64,000 nucleotides of DNA. It comes from Agromyces rhizosphaerae. Lineage in GTDB: Bacteria > Actinomycetota > Actinomycetes > Actinomycetales > Microbacteriaceae. The DNA lies in assembly GCF_027925245.1 (NCBI RefSeq), contig NZ_BSDP01000001.1:434001-498000 (forward strand). Reading direction: 5' to 3'. The notes below the pieces were generated by a model, which saw only the letters and a list, made by a program, of their open reading frames with translations, was not told the origin of the DNA and made no database searches. The first letter of the stretch is position 1, and each line of letters begins with the position of its first letter. Shown in pieces: positions 9,256 to 17,601 of the stretch. The translations under genes and the position numbers were made by a program.

Positions 9256-9328
9256 AGCCGCCTGTGGGAATCGAACCCACGACCTATTCATTACGAGTGA
9301 ATCGCTCTGCCGACTGAGCTAAGGCGGC
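9256..9328 (-). tRNA. tRNA-Thr (anticodon CGU)
   Basis: 73-base cloverleaf on the minus strand: acceptor GCCGCCT/AGGCGGC, D-arm TTAGCTCAGTCGG, anticodon stem ATTCA/TGAAT around loop CTCGTAA giving anticodon CGT, and T-arm GTGGGTTCGATTCCCAC. CCA is not encoded. It decodes ACG. Confidence 0.97.
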
Positions 9329-9369
9329 GTGCGAACCGGCGCGGAACGCGACGGGCACGAGAGACCATG

Positions 9370-10008
9370 TTAGCGGGTTTCTGCGAGTACTTCGTACACG
9401 CGCCGGAACGCCTCCTGCATCCTGGTCTCGAGCGGCTTCGCCGGGCCGAGCTGCTCGGCCCAGCTGCGCCACGCGTAGGTGATCACGCCGACCGTCGTCA
9501 TGGCCACGAGCATCGTGCGATCGTCGCGTGCAGCGGGGTCGGCCGCGAGTCCGGGATCGGTGACCTCGAGGCGCCGTGCCACGAGCCCGCGGAGGCGGTC
9601 CTCGAACGCCATGAGGCCGGCGAACTGGCTCTCCATGAGCTGCGGATGCTCCTGCATGACCTCGCGACGGAGCGTGACCACCTCGAGGTCGTCGGCCTGC
9701 TCCTCCACCACCGCGGCGAAGAGCTCGCCGAGGTCGTCGGCCATCCGCCCGGTCGGTCCGGCGTCCGCGAAGAGCTCGGCCGCCGCCTCGGGGAACGACG
9801 GCACGTCGCCGGTGAGCGCGGCTGTCTTCGACGGGAAGTAGTTGAAGAAGGTGCGCGGGGAGACGTCGGCTGCCCGGGTGATCTCCTCGACCGTGACGTG
9901 GTCGAACCCGCGCTCGCGCGTCAGGCGCAGCGCCGCGAGCTGGATCGCATGGCGGGTGGCCCGCCGCTTCCGCTCGCGGAGACCCGGTTCGATGGTGTCG
10001 CGCCCCAT
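9370..10008 (-). CDS. TetR family transcriptional regulator
   Basis: 212 residues. The N-terminal helix-turn-helix (about 15-62) contains [10 protein letters not shown] and [15 protein letters not shown], the classic TetR recognition-helix sequence. The C-terminal ligand domain is unspecific. The ATG start has no ribosome site; AATACT lies exactly 6 bases upstream, so the mRNA is probably leaderless. Three TTGCA/TGCAA half-sites overlap that promoter, consistent with autorepression. The neighbour on the same strand is the secreted hydrolase upstream. The target genes and inducer are unknown. Confidence 0.9.
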   Translation of the reverse strand: MGRDTIEPGLRERKRRATRHAIQLAALRLTRERGFDHVTVEEITRAADVSPRTFFNYFPSKTAALTGDVPSFPEAAAELFADAGPTGRMADDLGELFAAVVEEQADDLEVVTLRREVMQEHPQLMESQFAGLMAFEDRLRGLVARRLEVTDPGLAADPAARDDRTMLVAMTTVGVITYAWRSWAEQLGPAKPLETRMQEAFRRVYEVLAETR

Positions 10009-10018
10009 CTGGTCAGTA

Positions 10019-10040
10019 TTGCACCTGCTGCAACATTGCA
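10019..10040. promoter_or_regulatory. candidate TetR operator with three half-sites
   Basis: TTGCA-5-TGCAA-2-TTGCA directly upstream of the TetR start at 10008: two overlapping dyads (TTGCA-N5-TGCAA and TGCAACATTGCA). The right part of the putative -10 (minus strand AATACT, 10020-10015) touches the first half-site, so binding would block transcription. Confidence 0.55.
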
Positions 10041-10074
10041 GCGGCGCCGCGCGTCCGCGTCGTCGGCCGGCGGG

Positions 10075-11607
10075 TCAGCACATCGGGTCGCCGTCGGGCA
10101 CGATCCCGTCGACGAGGTACCCCTCGACCGCCGCGACGACGCACGGGTCGCGCGACGGATAGGCCGCGTGCCCCTCGCCCTCGTAGGTCACGAGCACCCC
10201 GGTTTCGAGCTGCTCGGCGAGCGTCACCGCCCACTCGTAGGGCGTCGCAGGGTCGTTCGTCGTGCCGACGACGAGGATCGGCGGGGCGCCCGCGGCGGTC
10301 ACGATCTCGTCGGACTCGACCGGCGGCGCCGGCCAGCCGGCGCACGACAGGTCGCCGTACCCGAAGTAGGTGCCGAGCACGGGTGCGGCGGCTTCGAGCT
10401 CCGCGACCCGCTCGCGCATGCCGGCCACGTCGTCGGGGTCGCCGGCGTGGTCGACGCAGTTGATGGCGTGGAACGCCTCGCTCGAGTTGTCGAGGTAGTT
10501 CCCGTCCTCGTCGCGGCCGTTGTAGGCATCGGCCGAGATGAACGCCGCCTCCGCGCTGCCGAACATCACCTGCTCGAACAGGATGTCGAGGAACGGCCAG
10601 GACGCCTCGTCGTAGAGCGGGTAGAGGATCGCCGTGACGAGGGTGTTCGCGCCCAGCATCCGGCCGTCGGCTGCGCGCAACGGGCTGGCCTCGACCGAGT
10701 CCAGCAGTGCCCGCACGGTGGCCGCCGCGTCGTCGACGCTGCCGCGGAACGGGCATTCGTCGCCCGCGAGGCACGAGGCGAGGTAGGACCGCAGGGCCCG
10801 CTCGAACCCGATCGCCTGCGTCTTCGAGATCTCGAAGTCCGGCGTGCTCGGGTCGAGCACCGCGTCGAGCACCATGCGACCGATGCGCTCGGGGTACAGG
10901 CCCGCGTAGGTCACGCCGAGCGTCGACCCGTACGAATAGCCGAGGTAGTGGAGCTCCTCGTCGCCGAGCAGTGCGCGCAGCAGGTCGAGGTCGCGCGCGG
11001 CCGAGCCCGTGCCGATGTTGGCGAGCAGCTCGCCGCTGCGTTCGGCGCACGCCGCGGAGTAGTCCTCCTGCTCCGCCCGGGCCTCGGCGAGCCACGCGTC
11101 GGTGCCCCGCTCGCTCCGGGCGATGCTGTAGAGGTAGGCGTCCTTGGCCTCGGCGTCGGCGAAGCAGTCGACCGCGGTCGACTGCCCGACCCCGCGCGGG
11201 TCGAAGCCCACGACGTCGTACGCGGCCTGCACCGCGTCGCCGACGGCGTAGTCGAGGGAGTCCGCGATGAAGTCCACGCCCGACGCGCCCGGCCCGCCCG
11301 GGTTGACGAGCAGCGAGCCGACCTTCTCCCCCGTGGCCGCGTGGCGCACGAGCGCGAGCTCGACGCTCCCCGCTCCCGGCGCGTCCCAGTCGAGCGGCGC
11401 CTCGGCCGTCGCGCACCACATGCCGTCGCCGCACCGGCGCCACTCGAGCTCCTGGGCGTAGAACTCGCCCAGGTCGCTCGCCATGGTCGAGGGCACGGGC
11501 TCGGGGATGCTCCGCTGCACCCCGAACGGCCACGAGACGCACCCGCTGAGCAGCAGGGCGACGGATGCCGCGAGCGCGGCCGCGACCGTCGCGCGACGCG
11601 CCCTCAT
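10075..11607 (-). CDS. secreted alpha/beta hydrolase lipoprotein, TAP-like (tripeptidyl aminopeptidase type)
   Basis: 510 residues. A signal peptide ends in lipobox LLSGC (Cys23), so it is an exported, lipid-anchored enzyme. The hydrolase core has the oxyanion segment VNPGGPGASG, the nucleophile elbow GYSYGS (Ser225), and a C-terminal TAP-like domain carrying Asp (TTNDPATP) and His (EGEGHAAYP). Several Cys pairs suggest disulfides. This matches the SlpD/SlpE/Tap family of actinobacterial tripeptidyl aminopeptidases and proline iminopeptidase-like hydrolases; an esterase function cannot be excluded. The start overlaps the holB stop by four bases (ATGA), an unusual coupling with a replication gene. 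Confidence 0.86.
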   Translation of the reverse strand: MRARRATVAAALAASVALLLSGCVSWPFGVQRSIPEPVPSTMASDLGEFYAQELEWRRCGDGMWCATAEAPLDWDAPGAGSVELALVRHAATGEKVGSLLVNPGGPGASGVDFIADSLDYAVGDAVQAAYDVVGFDPRGVGQSTAVDCFADAEAKDAYLYSIARSERGTDAWLAEARAEQEDYSAACAERSGELLANIGTGSAARDLDLLRALLGDEELHYLGYSYGSTLGVTYAGLYPERIGRMVLDAVLDPSTPDFEISKTQAIGFERALRSYLASCLAGDECPFRGSVDDAAATVRALLDSVEASPLRAADGRMLGANTLVTAILYPLYDEASWPFLDILFEQVMFGSAEAAFISADAYNGRDEDGNYLDNSSEAFHAINCVDHAGDPDDVAGMRERVAELEAAAPVLGTYFGYGDLSCAGWPAPPVESDEIVTAAGAPPILVVGTTNDPATPYEWAVTLAEQLETGVLVTYEGEGHAAYPSRDPCVVAAVEGYLVDGIVPDGDPMC

Positions 11608-12764
11608 CGGGCCGACCCCGCGCGACCGCGCACCGCCGACACGAGCATCGACTCGAGCGCGAGCACGGGAGCCACGTTGCCGTCGATGCGCTCGCGGGCC
11701 TCGGCGATCGCGTCGAGGGTCGCGAGCGTCTGCGCCGGCGTCGCGGCGCGTGCGGCCGCGTCGAGCTCGGGGCGCAGCTCGACGTTGACCAGGTCGACCT
11801 CGGCGCCGACCTGCAGCAGCAGGACGTCGCGGTACAGCGACGACAGGTCGACGAGGATGCGGTCGATGCCGTCGCGCAGGCTCCGCGTGGCGCGGCGCTT
11901 CTGGTCGTCCTCGAGGGCCTTGATCTGCGAGCGCAGCGCGGCCGGGACCGCCTGGCCCGGCGCGACGCCCAGCGAGCGCAGGGCGTGCTCGCGCTCCTCG
12001 GCGTCGCGCTCGGCCGTGATCGCCTTCGCGTCGTCGCCCGCGATCTCGAGCATGCGCGCCGCGCCCAGCACGGCGTCACGGGTGGAGCGCACGCCGAGCG
12101 CGGCCCGCAGCGTCTCCTCACGGCGGGCGCGCGCGTCCTCGCTCGTGGCGAGCCGCAGCGCCATGCCGATGTGGCTCTGCGCCTCGCGCGCGCACCGCTC
12201 GGCGAGCGCCTGGTCGACCCCGTCGCGCCGCACGAGCAGCTCGGCGACGTCGGCCACGCTCGGCACCCGCAGGCGCACGGTGCGCACGCGCGAGCGGATG
12301 GTCGGGAGCAGGTCGGCCTCGCTCGGCGCGCAGAGGATCCACACCGTGCGCGGCGGGGGCTCCTCGAGCTCCTTCAGGAGCACGTTCGACGACCGCTCGC
12401 TCATGCGGTCGGCGTCCTCGATCACGATCACGCGGTACGGCGCGACCGACGGCGAGTAGTGCGACCGCTCGACCACGGTGCGCAGCGTGTCGATGGAGAT
12501 GATCACGCCCTGGGTGGAGACCACGTGCAGGTCGGGGTGCGAACCCGCCTCGACCTGGGCGATCGTCGTCGGCTCGCCGTCGGCGTCGCCCGAGAGCAGC
12601 GCGGTCGCGAAGGCGAGCGCAAGGTTCGAGCGACCGGAGCCGGGCGGCCCGGTGATGAGCCAGGCGTGCGTCATGCCGTCGTCGCCCGCCGGGGCGGCGC
12701 CCGCCGCCGCGCGGAAGACGTCGATCGCCGCATCCTGCCCGGTCAGCTCGGTCCACACGCTCAC
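11604..12764 (-). CDS. holB: DNA polymerase III delta' subunit
   Basis: Clamp-loader subunit that works with DnaX and delta to load the beta clamp. 386 residues with the AAA+ core: a P-loop-like GPPGSGRSN with Arg where ATPase paralogues have Lys, consistent with delta' not hydrolysing ATP; IEDADRM as Walker-B-like; and LLKELEEPPPRTVWIL, typical of the family. The GTG at 12764 is ten bases after the tmk stop. TAGCGT, which overlaps the tmk stop codon, lies 7 bases before it, so an internal leaderless promoter is possible. Third gene of topA-tmk-holB. Confidence 0.92.
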   Translation of the reverse strand: MSVWTELTGQDAAIDVFRAAAGAAPAGDDGMTHAWLITGPPGSGRSNLALAFATALLSGDADGEPTTIAQVEAGSHPDLHVVSTQGVIISIDTLRTVVERSHYSPSVAPYRVIVIEDADRMSERSSNVLLKELEEPPPRTVWILCAPSEADLLPTIRSRVRTVRLRVPSVADVAELLVRRDGVDQALAERCAREAQSHIGMALRLATSEDARARREETLRAALGVRSTRDAVLGAARMLEIAGDDAKAITAERDAEEREHALRSLGVAPGQAVPAALRSQIKALEDDQKRRATRSLRDGIDRILVDLSSLYRDVLLLQVGAEVDLVNVELRPELDAAARAATPAQTLATLDAIAEARERIDGNVAPVLALESMLVSAVRGRAGSAR

Positions 12765-12774
12765 GCCGGACACG

Positions 12775-13419
12775 CTACCCGTCGCCGCCGACGAGCCGTT
12801 CGCCCACGGCCTCACGGATCGCGGTCGCGAGCTCGTCCACCGGCAGGGTCGCATCGAGCACCAGGAACCGCTCGGGCTCGGCCGCGGCCAGCTCGAGGTA
12901 CGCGGCCCGCACGCGGGCGTGGAAGGACGCACCCTCGGCCTCGAGGCGGTCGTACCGGGTGCGGGCGCCGTCGAGGCGGGCGCGCGCGGCGGCCTCGTCG
13001 AGGTCGAGGAGGATCGTGAGGTCGGGCAGCAGGTCGTCGGTCGCCCACAGCGACAGTCGCCGCACCTCGTCGGCGTCGAGCACGCGACCGGCGCCCTGGT
13101 AGGCGACCGAGGAGTCGAGGTAGCGGTCCTGTAGCACGACCGCGCCGCGCTCGAGCGCGGGCCGCACGAGCGTCGCGACGTGGTGCGCCCGATCGGCCGC
13201 GTACAGCAGCGCCTCGGCGCGCGGCGCGATGTCGCCGCGGTGGTGCAGCACGAGCTCGCGGATCTCGAGCCCGACGTCGGTGCCGCCCGGCTCGCGCGTG
13301 CGCACGACCTCGCGGCCCGACGCGCGCAGCCACTCGGCGAGCAGTTCGGCCTGGGTCGACTTGCCCGAGCCGTCACCGCCCTCGAGCGTGACGAACAGGC
13401 CGCGCGCGGCCCGGGTCAC
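12775..13419 (-). CDS. tmk: thymidylate kinase
   Basis: Phosphorylates dTMP to dTDP. 214 residues with P-loop EGGDGSGKST, the TREPGGT substrate loop, the DRY motif in LQDRYLDSSVAYQGAGR, and a lid of the actinobacterial type (TRYDRLE). The start overlaps the topA stop as ATGA, so it is coupled to topA. A dNTP-supply gene in an operon with topA and holB is common in actinobacteria. Confidence 0.96.
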   Translation of the reverse strand: MTRAARGLFVTLEGGDGSGKSTQAELLAEWLRASGREVVRTREPGGTDVGLEIRELVLHHRGDIAPRAEALLYAADRAHHVATLVRPALERGAVVLQDRYLDSSVAYQGAGRVLDADEVRRLSLWATDDLLPDLTILLDLDEAAARARLDGARTRYDRLEAEGASFHARVRAAYLELAAAEPERFLVLDATLPVDELATAIREAVGERLVGGDG

Positions 13420-16232
13420 GACGTGGTCTTCTTGGGCGCGGCCTTCTTCGCCGGCGCCTTCTTCTTCGCCGGGGCCTTCTTCGCGGTGCTCGCGCGCGTG
13501 GTGCGCGGCTTCGCCGGGCCCTTGTCGCGCTTGATCTGGAGGAGCTCGGCGGCCCGCTCGAACGTGATCTCCTCCACGGTGTCGCCGCGCGGGATCGTCG
13601 CGTTGGTCGTCCCGTCGGTGACGTACGGCCCGAAGCGGCCGTCCTTCACCTTGATCGGCTTGCCGCTGACGGGGTCCGCCTCGAACTCCTTGAGCGAGCT
13701 CGACGCACGGCGCGCACCGTACTTCGGCTGCGCGTAGAGCTCGAGCGCACCGGGGAGGTCGATGTCGAAGATCGCGTCCTCGCTCGGCAGCGAGCGCGTG
13801 TCGGTGCCCTTCTTGAGGTACGGGCCGTAGCGGCCGTTCTGCGCGGTGATCGCATCGCCCGACTCCGGGTCCTCGCCCACCGTGCGGGGCAGGTCGAGCA
13901 GGCGCAGCGCGGTGTCGAGGTCGATCGTCGCGAGGTCCATCGACTTGAACAGCGACGCCGTGCGCGGCTTCGGGGCGGCGGCCTTCTTCGCAGGCTTCTT
14001 CTTCGGCGCGTCGGTCACCTCGCCCGTCTTCGGGTCGACGGATGCCTCGGGCTCCAGCTCGGGCTCCAGCTCGGTGACGTACGGGCCGAAGCGGCCGTCC
14101 TTCGCCACGACCTGCTTGCCGTTCTCCGGGTTCAGGCCGAGCACGAGGTCGCCCTGCACCGGCGCATCGACGAGCTCGCGCGCCTTCGCCTCGGTGAGCT
14201 CGTCAGGCGCGAGCTCGGCCGGGATGTTCACGCGCCGCGGCGTCGCATCCGGCCCGCCCTCGGTGTCGGGCGTCTCGAGGTACGGCCCGTAGCGACCGAT
14301 GCGCAGCGTGATGTCGTCGGCGATCGGGATCGAGTTGATGCGGCGCGCGTCGATGTCGCCCAGGTTGTCGATGATCTGGCGCAGCCCGAGGTAGTCGTCG
14401 GTGCCGAAGTAGAAGCCCTTCAGCCAGTCGACGCGGTCGGCGTCGCCGCCCGCGATGCGGTCGAGGTCCTCCTCCATCTCGGCGGTGAAGTCGTACTGCA
14501 CGAGGTCGGTGAAGTGCTCCTCGAGCAGCCGCACGACCGAGAAGGCGATCCAGTTCGGCACGAGCGCCTGCCCGCGCGGGGTGACGTAGCCGCGGTCGAC
14601 GATCGTGGAGATGATCGACGCGAACGTCGACGGGCGGCCGATGCCGAGCTCCTCGAGCCGCTTCACGAGGCTCGCCTCGGTGTAGCGCGGCGGCGGGCTC
14701 GTCTCGTGGTCCTTCGACTCGAGGTTCGCCAGCGCGATGACCTGGCCCTCCTCGAGCGGGGGCAGCTTGGCGTTCTTGCCGCCCTCGTCGGCGTTCCGCT
14801 CCTCGTCCTTGCCCTCCTCGTAGGCGGCGAGGAACCCGCGGAACGTGATCACCGTGCCGCTCGCGCTGAACTCGGCGGTGGAGTTCGCGATGCCGGGGCG
14901 GGGCGACGCCGGCTCCGGGGCATCCGCCGCCACCGCCGTGTCGGCCGCCGTGGGGCCGACCGCGATCGTGAGCGTCGCGGTCTTGCCCTTCGCGTCGGCC
15001 ATCTGCGAGGCGACCGTGCGCTTCCAGATGAGGTCGTACAGCTTGAAGTCGTTGCCGCGCAGGGTCGACTGGAGCGACGACGGCGTGCGGAACGTGTCGC
15101 CCGACGGGCGGATCGCCTCGTGCGCCTCCTGCGCGTTCTTGCTCTTCCCCTTGTACACGCGCGGCGACGACGGGATGGAGTCGGCGCCGTAGAGCGCGAC
15201 GGCCTGCGCCCGCGCCGCATCCGTCGCCTGCTTCGAGAGCGACGGCGAGTCGGTGCGCATATAGGTGATGTAGCCGTTCTCGTAGAGCGACTGGGCGACC
15301 GACATGGTCTGGCGGGCCGAGAACCGCAGCTTGCGCGCGGCCTCCTGCTGCAGCGTCGATGTCGTGAACGGCGCCGCGGGCTTGCGCGAGTACGGCTTCG
15401 ACTCGACCTTGGCGACGGTCGACGGCACGGTGTCGGCGCGCAGGGCCGAGGCGAGGGCACGGGCGGATGCCTCGTCGAGGACCACGGCGTCGTTCTTCAG
15501 CCGGCCGGCGTCGTCGAAGTCGCGCCCGGTCGCGACGCGAGCGCCGTCCAGGCGCACGAGGCGCGCCTCGAACGCGGTCGCGTCGGCGGCATCCGACTCG
15601 GCGAAGGTCGCGGTGAGGTCCCAGTACGACGCCGCCACGAACGCGAGGCGCTCGCGCTCGCGCTCGACGACCAGGCGCGTCGCCGCCGACTGCACGCGGC
15701 CGGCGGAGAGGCCGGGGCCGACCTTGCGCCAGAGCACGGGCGAGACCTCGTAGCCGTAGAGGCGGTCGAGGATGCGGCGCGTCTCCTGCGCGTCGACGAG
15801 CGCGGTGTCGAGTTCGCGGGTGTGGTCCTTCGCGGCGAGGATCGCGTCCTTGGTGATCTCGTGGAAGACCATGCGGCGCACCGGCACCTTGGGCTTCAGC
15901 TCCTGCAGGAGGTGCCACGCGATGGCCTCGCCCTCGCGGTCCTCATCAGTGGCGAGCAGGAGTTCGTCGGCGCCCTTCAGCGCGCGCTTGAGCTCGGCGA
16001 CCGTCTTCTTCTTGGAGTCGGAGACGACGTAGTAGGGCTCGAAGCCGTTCTCCACGTCCACGGAGAACTTGCCCATCGAGCCCTTCTTGAGCTCCGGGGG
16101 GAGGTTCTTCGGCTCGACGAGGTCGCGGATGTGACCGACCGAGGACAGCACCTCGTAGCCCTCGCCCAGATAGTTGGCGATGGACTTCATCTTGGTCGGC
16201 GACTCGACGATGACCAGCTTCTTGCCCGGCAC
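13416..16232 (-). CDS. topA: DNA topoisomerase I
   Basis: Relaxes negative supercoils. 938 residues: N-terminal Toprim (KLVIVESPTK, acidic ATDEDREGE), the catalytic tyrosine Tyr324 in ITYMRTDSPS, and the four-domain gate. The C-terminus carries repeated topo-C modules with the motif GRFGPYV / GRYGPYL instead of zinc fingers and ends in a Lys/Ala-rich tail of KKAPAKK type, as in other actinobacterial TopA, where the tail aids processivity. The GTG start at 16232 has AAAGGAG five bases upstream; the in-frame ATG further upstream has no such site. Confidence 0.97.
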   Translation of the reverse strand: MPGKKLVIVESPTKMKSIANYLGEGYEVLSSVGHIRDLVEPKNLPPELKKGSMGKFSVDVENGFEPYYVVSDSKKKTVAELKRALKGADELLLATDEDREGEAIAWHLLQELKPKVPVRRMVFHEITKDAILAAKDHTRELDTALVDAQETRRILDRLYGYEVSPVLWRKVGPGLSAGRVQSAATRLVVERERERLAFVAASYWDLTATFAESDAADATAFEARLVRLDGARVATGRDFDDAGRLKNDAVVLDEASARALASALRADTVPSTVAKVESKPYSRKPAAPFTTSTLQQEAARKLRFSARQTMSVAQSLYENGYITYMRTDSPSLSKQATDAARAQAVALYGADSIPSSPRVYKGKSKNAQEAHEAIRPSGDTFRTPSSLQSTLRGNDFKLYDLIWKRTVASQMADAKGKTATLTIAVGPTAADTAVAADAPEPASPRPGIANSTAEFSASGTVITFRGFLAAYEEGKDEERNADEGGKNAKLPPLEEGQVIALANLESKDHETSPPPRYTEASLVKRLEELGIGRPSTFASIISTIVDRGYVTPRGQALVPNWIAFSVVRLLEEHFTDLVQYDFTAEMEEDLDRIAGGDADRVDWLKGFYFGTDDYLGLRQIIDNLGDIDARRINSIPIADDITLRIGRYGPYLETPDTEGGPDATPRRVNIPAELAPDELTEAKARELVDAPVQGDLVLGLNPENGKQVVAKDGRFGPYVTELEPELEPEASVDPKTGEVTDAPKKKPAKKAAAPKPRTASLFKSMDLATIDLDTALRLLDLPRTVGEDPESGDAITAQNGRYGPYLKKGTDTRSLPSEDAIFDIDLPGALELYAQPKYGARRASSSLKEFEADPVSGKPIKVKDGRFGPYVTDGTTNATIPRGDTVEEITFERAAELLQIKRDKGPAKPRTTRASTAKKAPAKKKAPAKKAAPKKTTS

Positions 16233-16336
16233 CGGACTCCTTTCGCGGGAGCACCCCTCCCGTTCATCGCACACCATACACAGTCACACCGAGAGCGACC
16301 CCTTGCGGACGCCTGCGAGCGGAGGACAATGACGAT

Positions 16337-16576
16337 ATGGACACGTCAACCGCAGGCACGTACACGGCGAAGCTGACCGACGGGCCGCTGGAGGGCAAGA
16401 CCATCACGGTCGCGTTCCTCGATTCCGGCGATCCGAACCCCCGGCTGGAGATCCCGGCCGAGTCGGGCGGCAAGCACTACGTCTACTCGCGCGGCTCCGG
16501 CGTCGAGTTCGACACCGAGCATGCGGGCAGGCCGTCGTCGGTCTCGTACCGCTTCATCGAGACCGTCTTCGACTGA
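16337..16576 (+). CDS. conserved small hypothetical protein
   Basis: 79 residues with no domain I can name: a beta-rich protein with a central LEIPAESGGKHYVYSR segment. The coding signal is strong (GC3 high) and a GGAGG lies 12 bases before the ATG. It is divergent from topA, with about 100 bases between the starts. Probably cytoplasmic; the function is unknown. Confidence 0.68.
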   Translation: MDTSTAGTYTAKLTDGPLEGKTITVAFLDSGDPNPRLEIPAESGGKHYVYSRGSGVEFDTEHAGRPSSVSYRFIETVFD

Positions 16577-16587
16577 CCCGAGGCGCC

Positions 16588-16956
16588 TCACGGCTCGAGC
16601 CCCGCTCCAGGGGGCCCGGCCCGGGCCCGTGCGGCCTGCGCGAGCCCGGCGACGACCACGCGCGCCCGCACCTCGGCGACGAGGCCGTCGATCGCGCACG
16701 CCTCGAGCGTGCCGCCGTTGCGCGCCGCGGCGTCGGCGGCGCGCTCGCACGGCTCGCCGGGCACCGCACCCGACACGGCGTCGGCCGCCGCGAGCGCCGC
16801 CGCGTCCGCGGCGTTGGCCGCGAGCTGCCCGCCGAGCAGCATCGCCGACGCGGCGAGCACCGGCGCGGTGAGCGCGACGGTCGCCGCGACCACGCCCAGC
16901 GCGAGCACCGAACCCGCCCCGCGCTCGGCTGAGATCCCGCCGGCCCTCGCGCCCAC
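16588..16956 (-). CDS. Rv3654c-type TadE-like helper protein of the Tad locus
   Basis: About 122 residues: a short positive head with the SAERGAGS motif, one long hydrophobic segment, then an Ala-rich extracytoplasmic region with a Cys pair (GEPCERA, LEACAIDG). This pattern fits the secretion/helicase-neighbourhood TadE-like family found as last gene of reduced actinobacterial Tad loci. GTG 16956 lies one base after the preceding stop; an ATG at 16998 would overlap tadE by 41 bases. Likely a minor pilin or assembly factor. Confidence 0.75.
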   Translation of the reverse strand: MGARAGGISAERGAGSVLALGVVAATVALTAPVLAASAMLLGGQLAANAADAAALAAADAVSGAVPGEPCERAADAAARNGGTLEACAIDGLVAEVRARVVVAGLAQAARARAGPPGAGLEP

Positions 16957-16957
16957 G

Positions 16958-17287
16958 TCACCACCCGCCCTCGAGCGCGCACGCGCGCGCCGCGGCATCG
17001 AGCGGCAGGAGCGCCATCGGCGCGGGCTCCCGCACGCGCACGCAGACGAATCCGCCGTCGTGCTCGACGACGACGTGCGCCCCGGGCGCGACCCGGGCGA
17101 CGATGTCGCGCGCCCGGTCGTCCGCCTCGCCGCGGCCGAGGGCCCTCGCCGCGTCGGCCGCCGAGTCGGCCAGCGCCGCGTGGCGGGCGAGCAGCCCGAC
17201 CCCGCCGAGGCAGATCGCGAGCACGAGCGCGACCGCGGGGAGCGCGGCGGCCAGCTCCGCCGTCACGCTCCCCCGGTCGCCTCGCAC
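16958..17287 (-). CDS. TadE family pseudopilin
   Basis: 109 residues. It begins VRGDRGSVTAELAAALPAV, the TadE hallmark (G-S-V-T-A-E before a hydrophobic helix), with processing expected near the Gly-Ser; then a transmembrane helix and an extracytoplasmic part with one Cys pair. Minor component of the Flp/Tad pilus. The GTG is 7 bases after the DUF4244 gene, inside one operon. Confidence 0.85.
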   Translation of the reverse strand: MRGDRGSVTAELAAALPAVALVLAICLGGVGLLARHAALADSAADAARALGRGEADDRARDIVARVAPGAHVVVEHDGGFVCVRVREPAPMALLPLDAAARACALEGGW

Positions 17288-17294
17288 GCCGGGC

Positions 17295-17534
17295 TCAGCC
17301 CAACGTGAGCGCGTTGCGCACGAGGTCGGTGAGGATCTCGCGCACCTCGTCGCCGCGCAGGATGACGACGAGCAGGCCCGCGAAGCCCACGGCCGCCATC
17401 GTCGCCACCGCGTACTCCGCGGTGGCGGCACCGCGATCGCCCGCGAGTCGCCGCAGGAGCCGTGCGGCGCGGCTCCTCCGCTCGGGGCGTCGGGCACCCG
17501 CGTCGGGCGCACCTCCGTGGTCGTGTTCGGGCAT
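17295..17534 (-). CDS. DUF4244 Flp-type pilin
   Basis: 79 residues: an Arg-rich head, then GDRGAATAEYAVATMAAVGFAG, an Flp-like prepilin signature with Glu five residues after the processing Gly, one hydrophobic helix and a short tail. It is the likely major pilin of this Tad system. The start ATG 17534 has GAGGAG five bases upstream; longer in-frame starts lack a site. Confidence 0.86.
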   Translation of the reverse strand: MPEHDHGGAPDAGARRPERRSRAARLLRRLAGDRGAATAEYAVATMAAVGFAGLLVVILRGDEVREILTDLVRNALTLG

Positions 17535-17601
17535 CCGTTCTCCTCTCTCTTCATCGGGCTCGCGCCCGGTCCGGTGGCACGAGCAGATCGGGGTGCGGCC
17601 C

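Noticed and set aside
9114..9317. 67-codon plus ORF ending in VGIEPTTYSLRVNRSAD
   Set aside because: Runs into tRNA-Thr; the familiar tail is a tRNA-read artefact. Same for 26577-26768 (VGVTGFEPATSSSR) over tRNA-Pro and 63259-63621 (DRGFEPLRACTQ) over tRNA-Ser in its last part.
9367..12459. 1030-codon plus-strand frame
   Set aside because: Arg/His/Gly-rich antisense frame over tetR, hydrolase and holB; no motif and no ribosome site.
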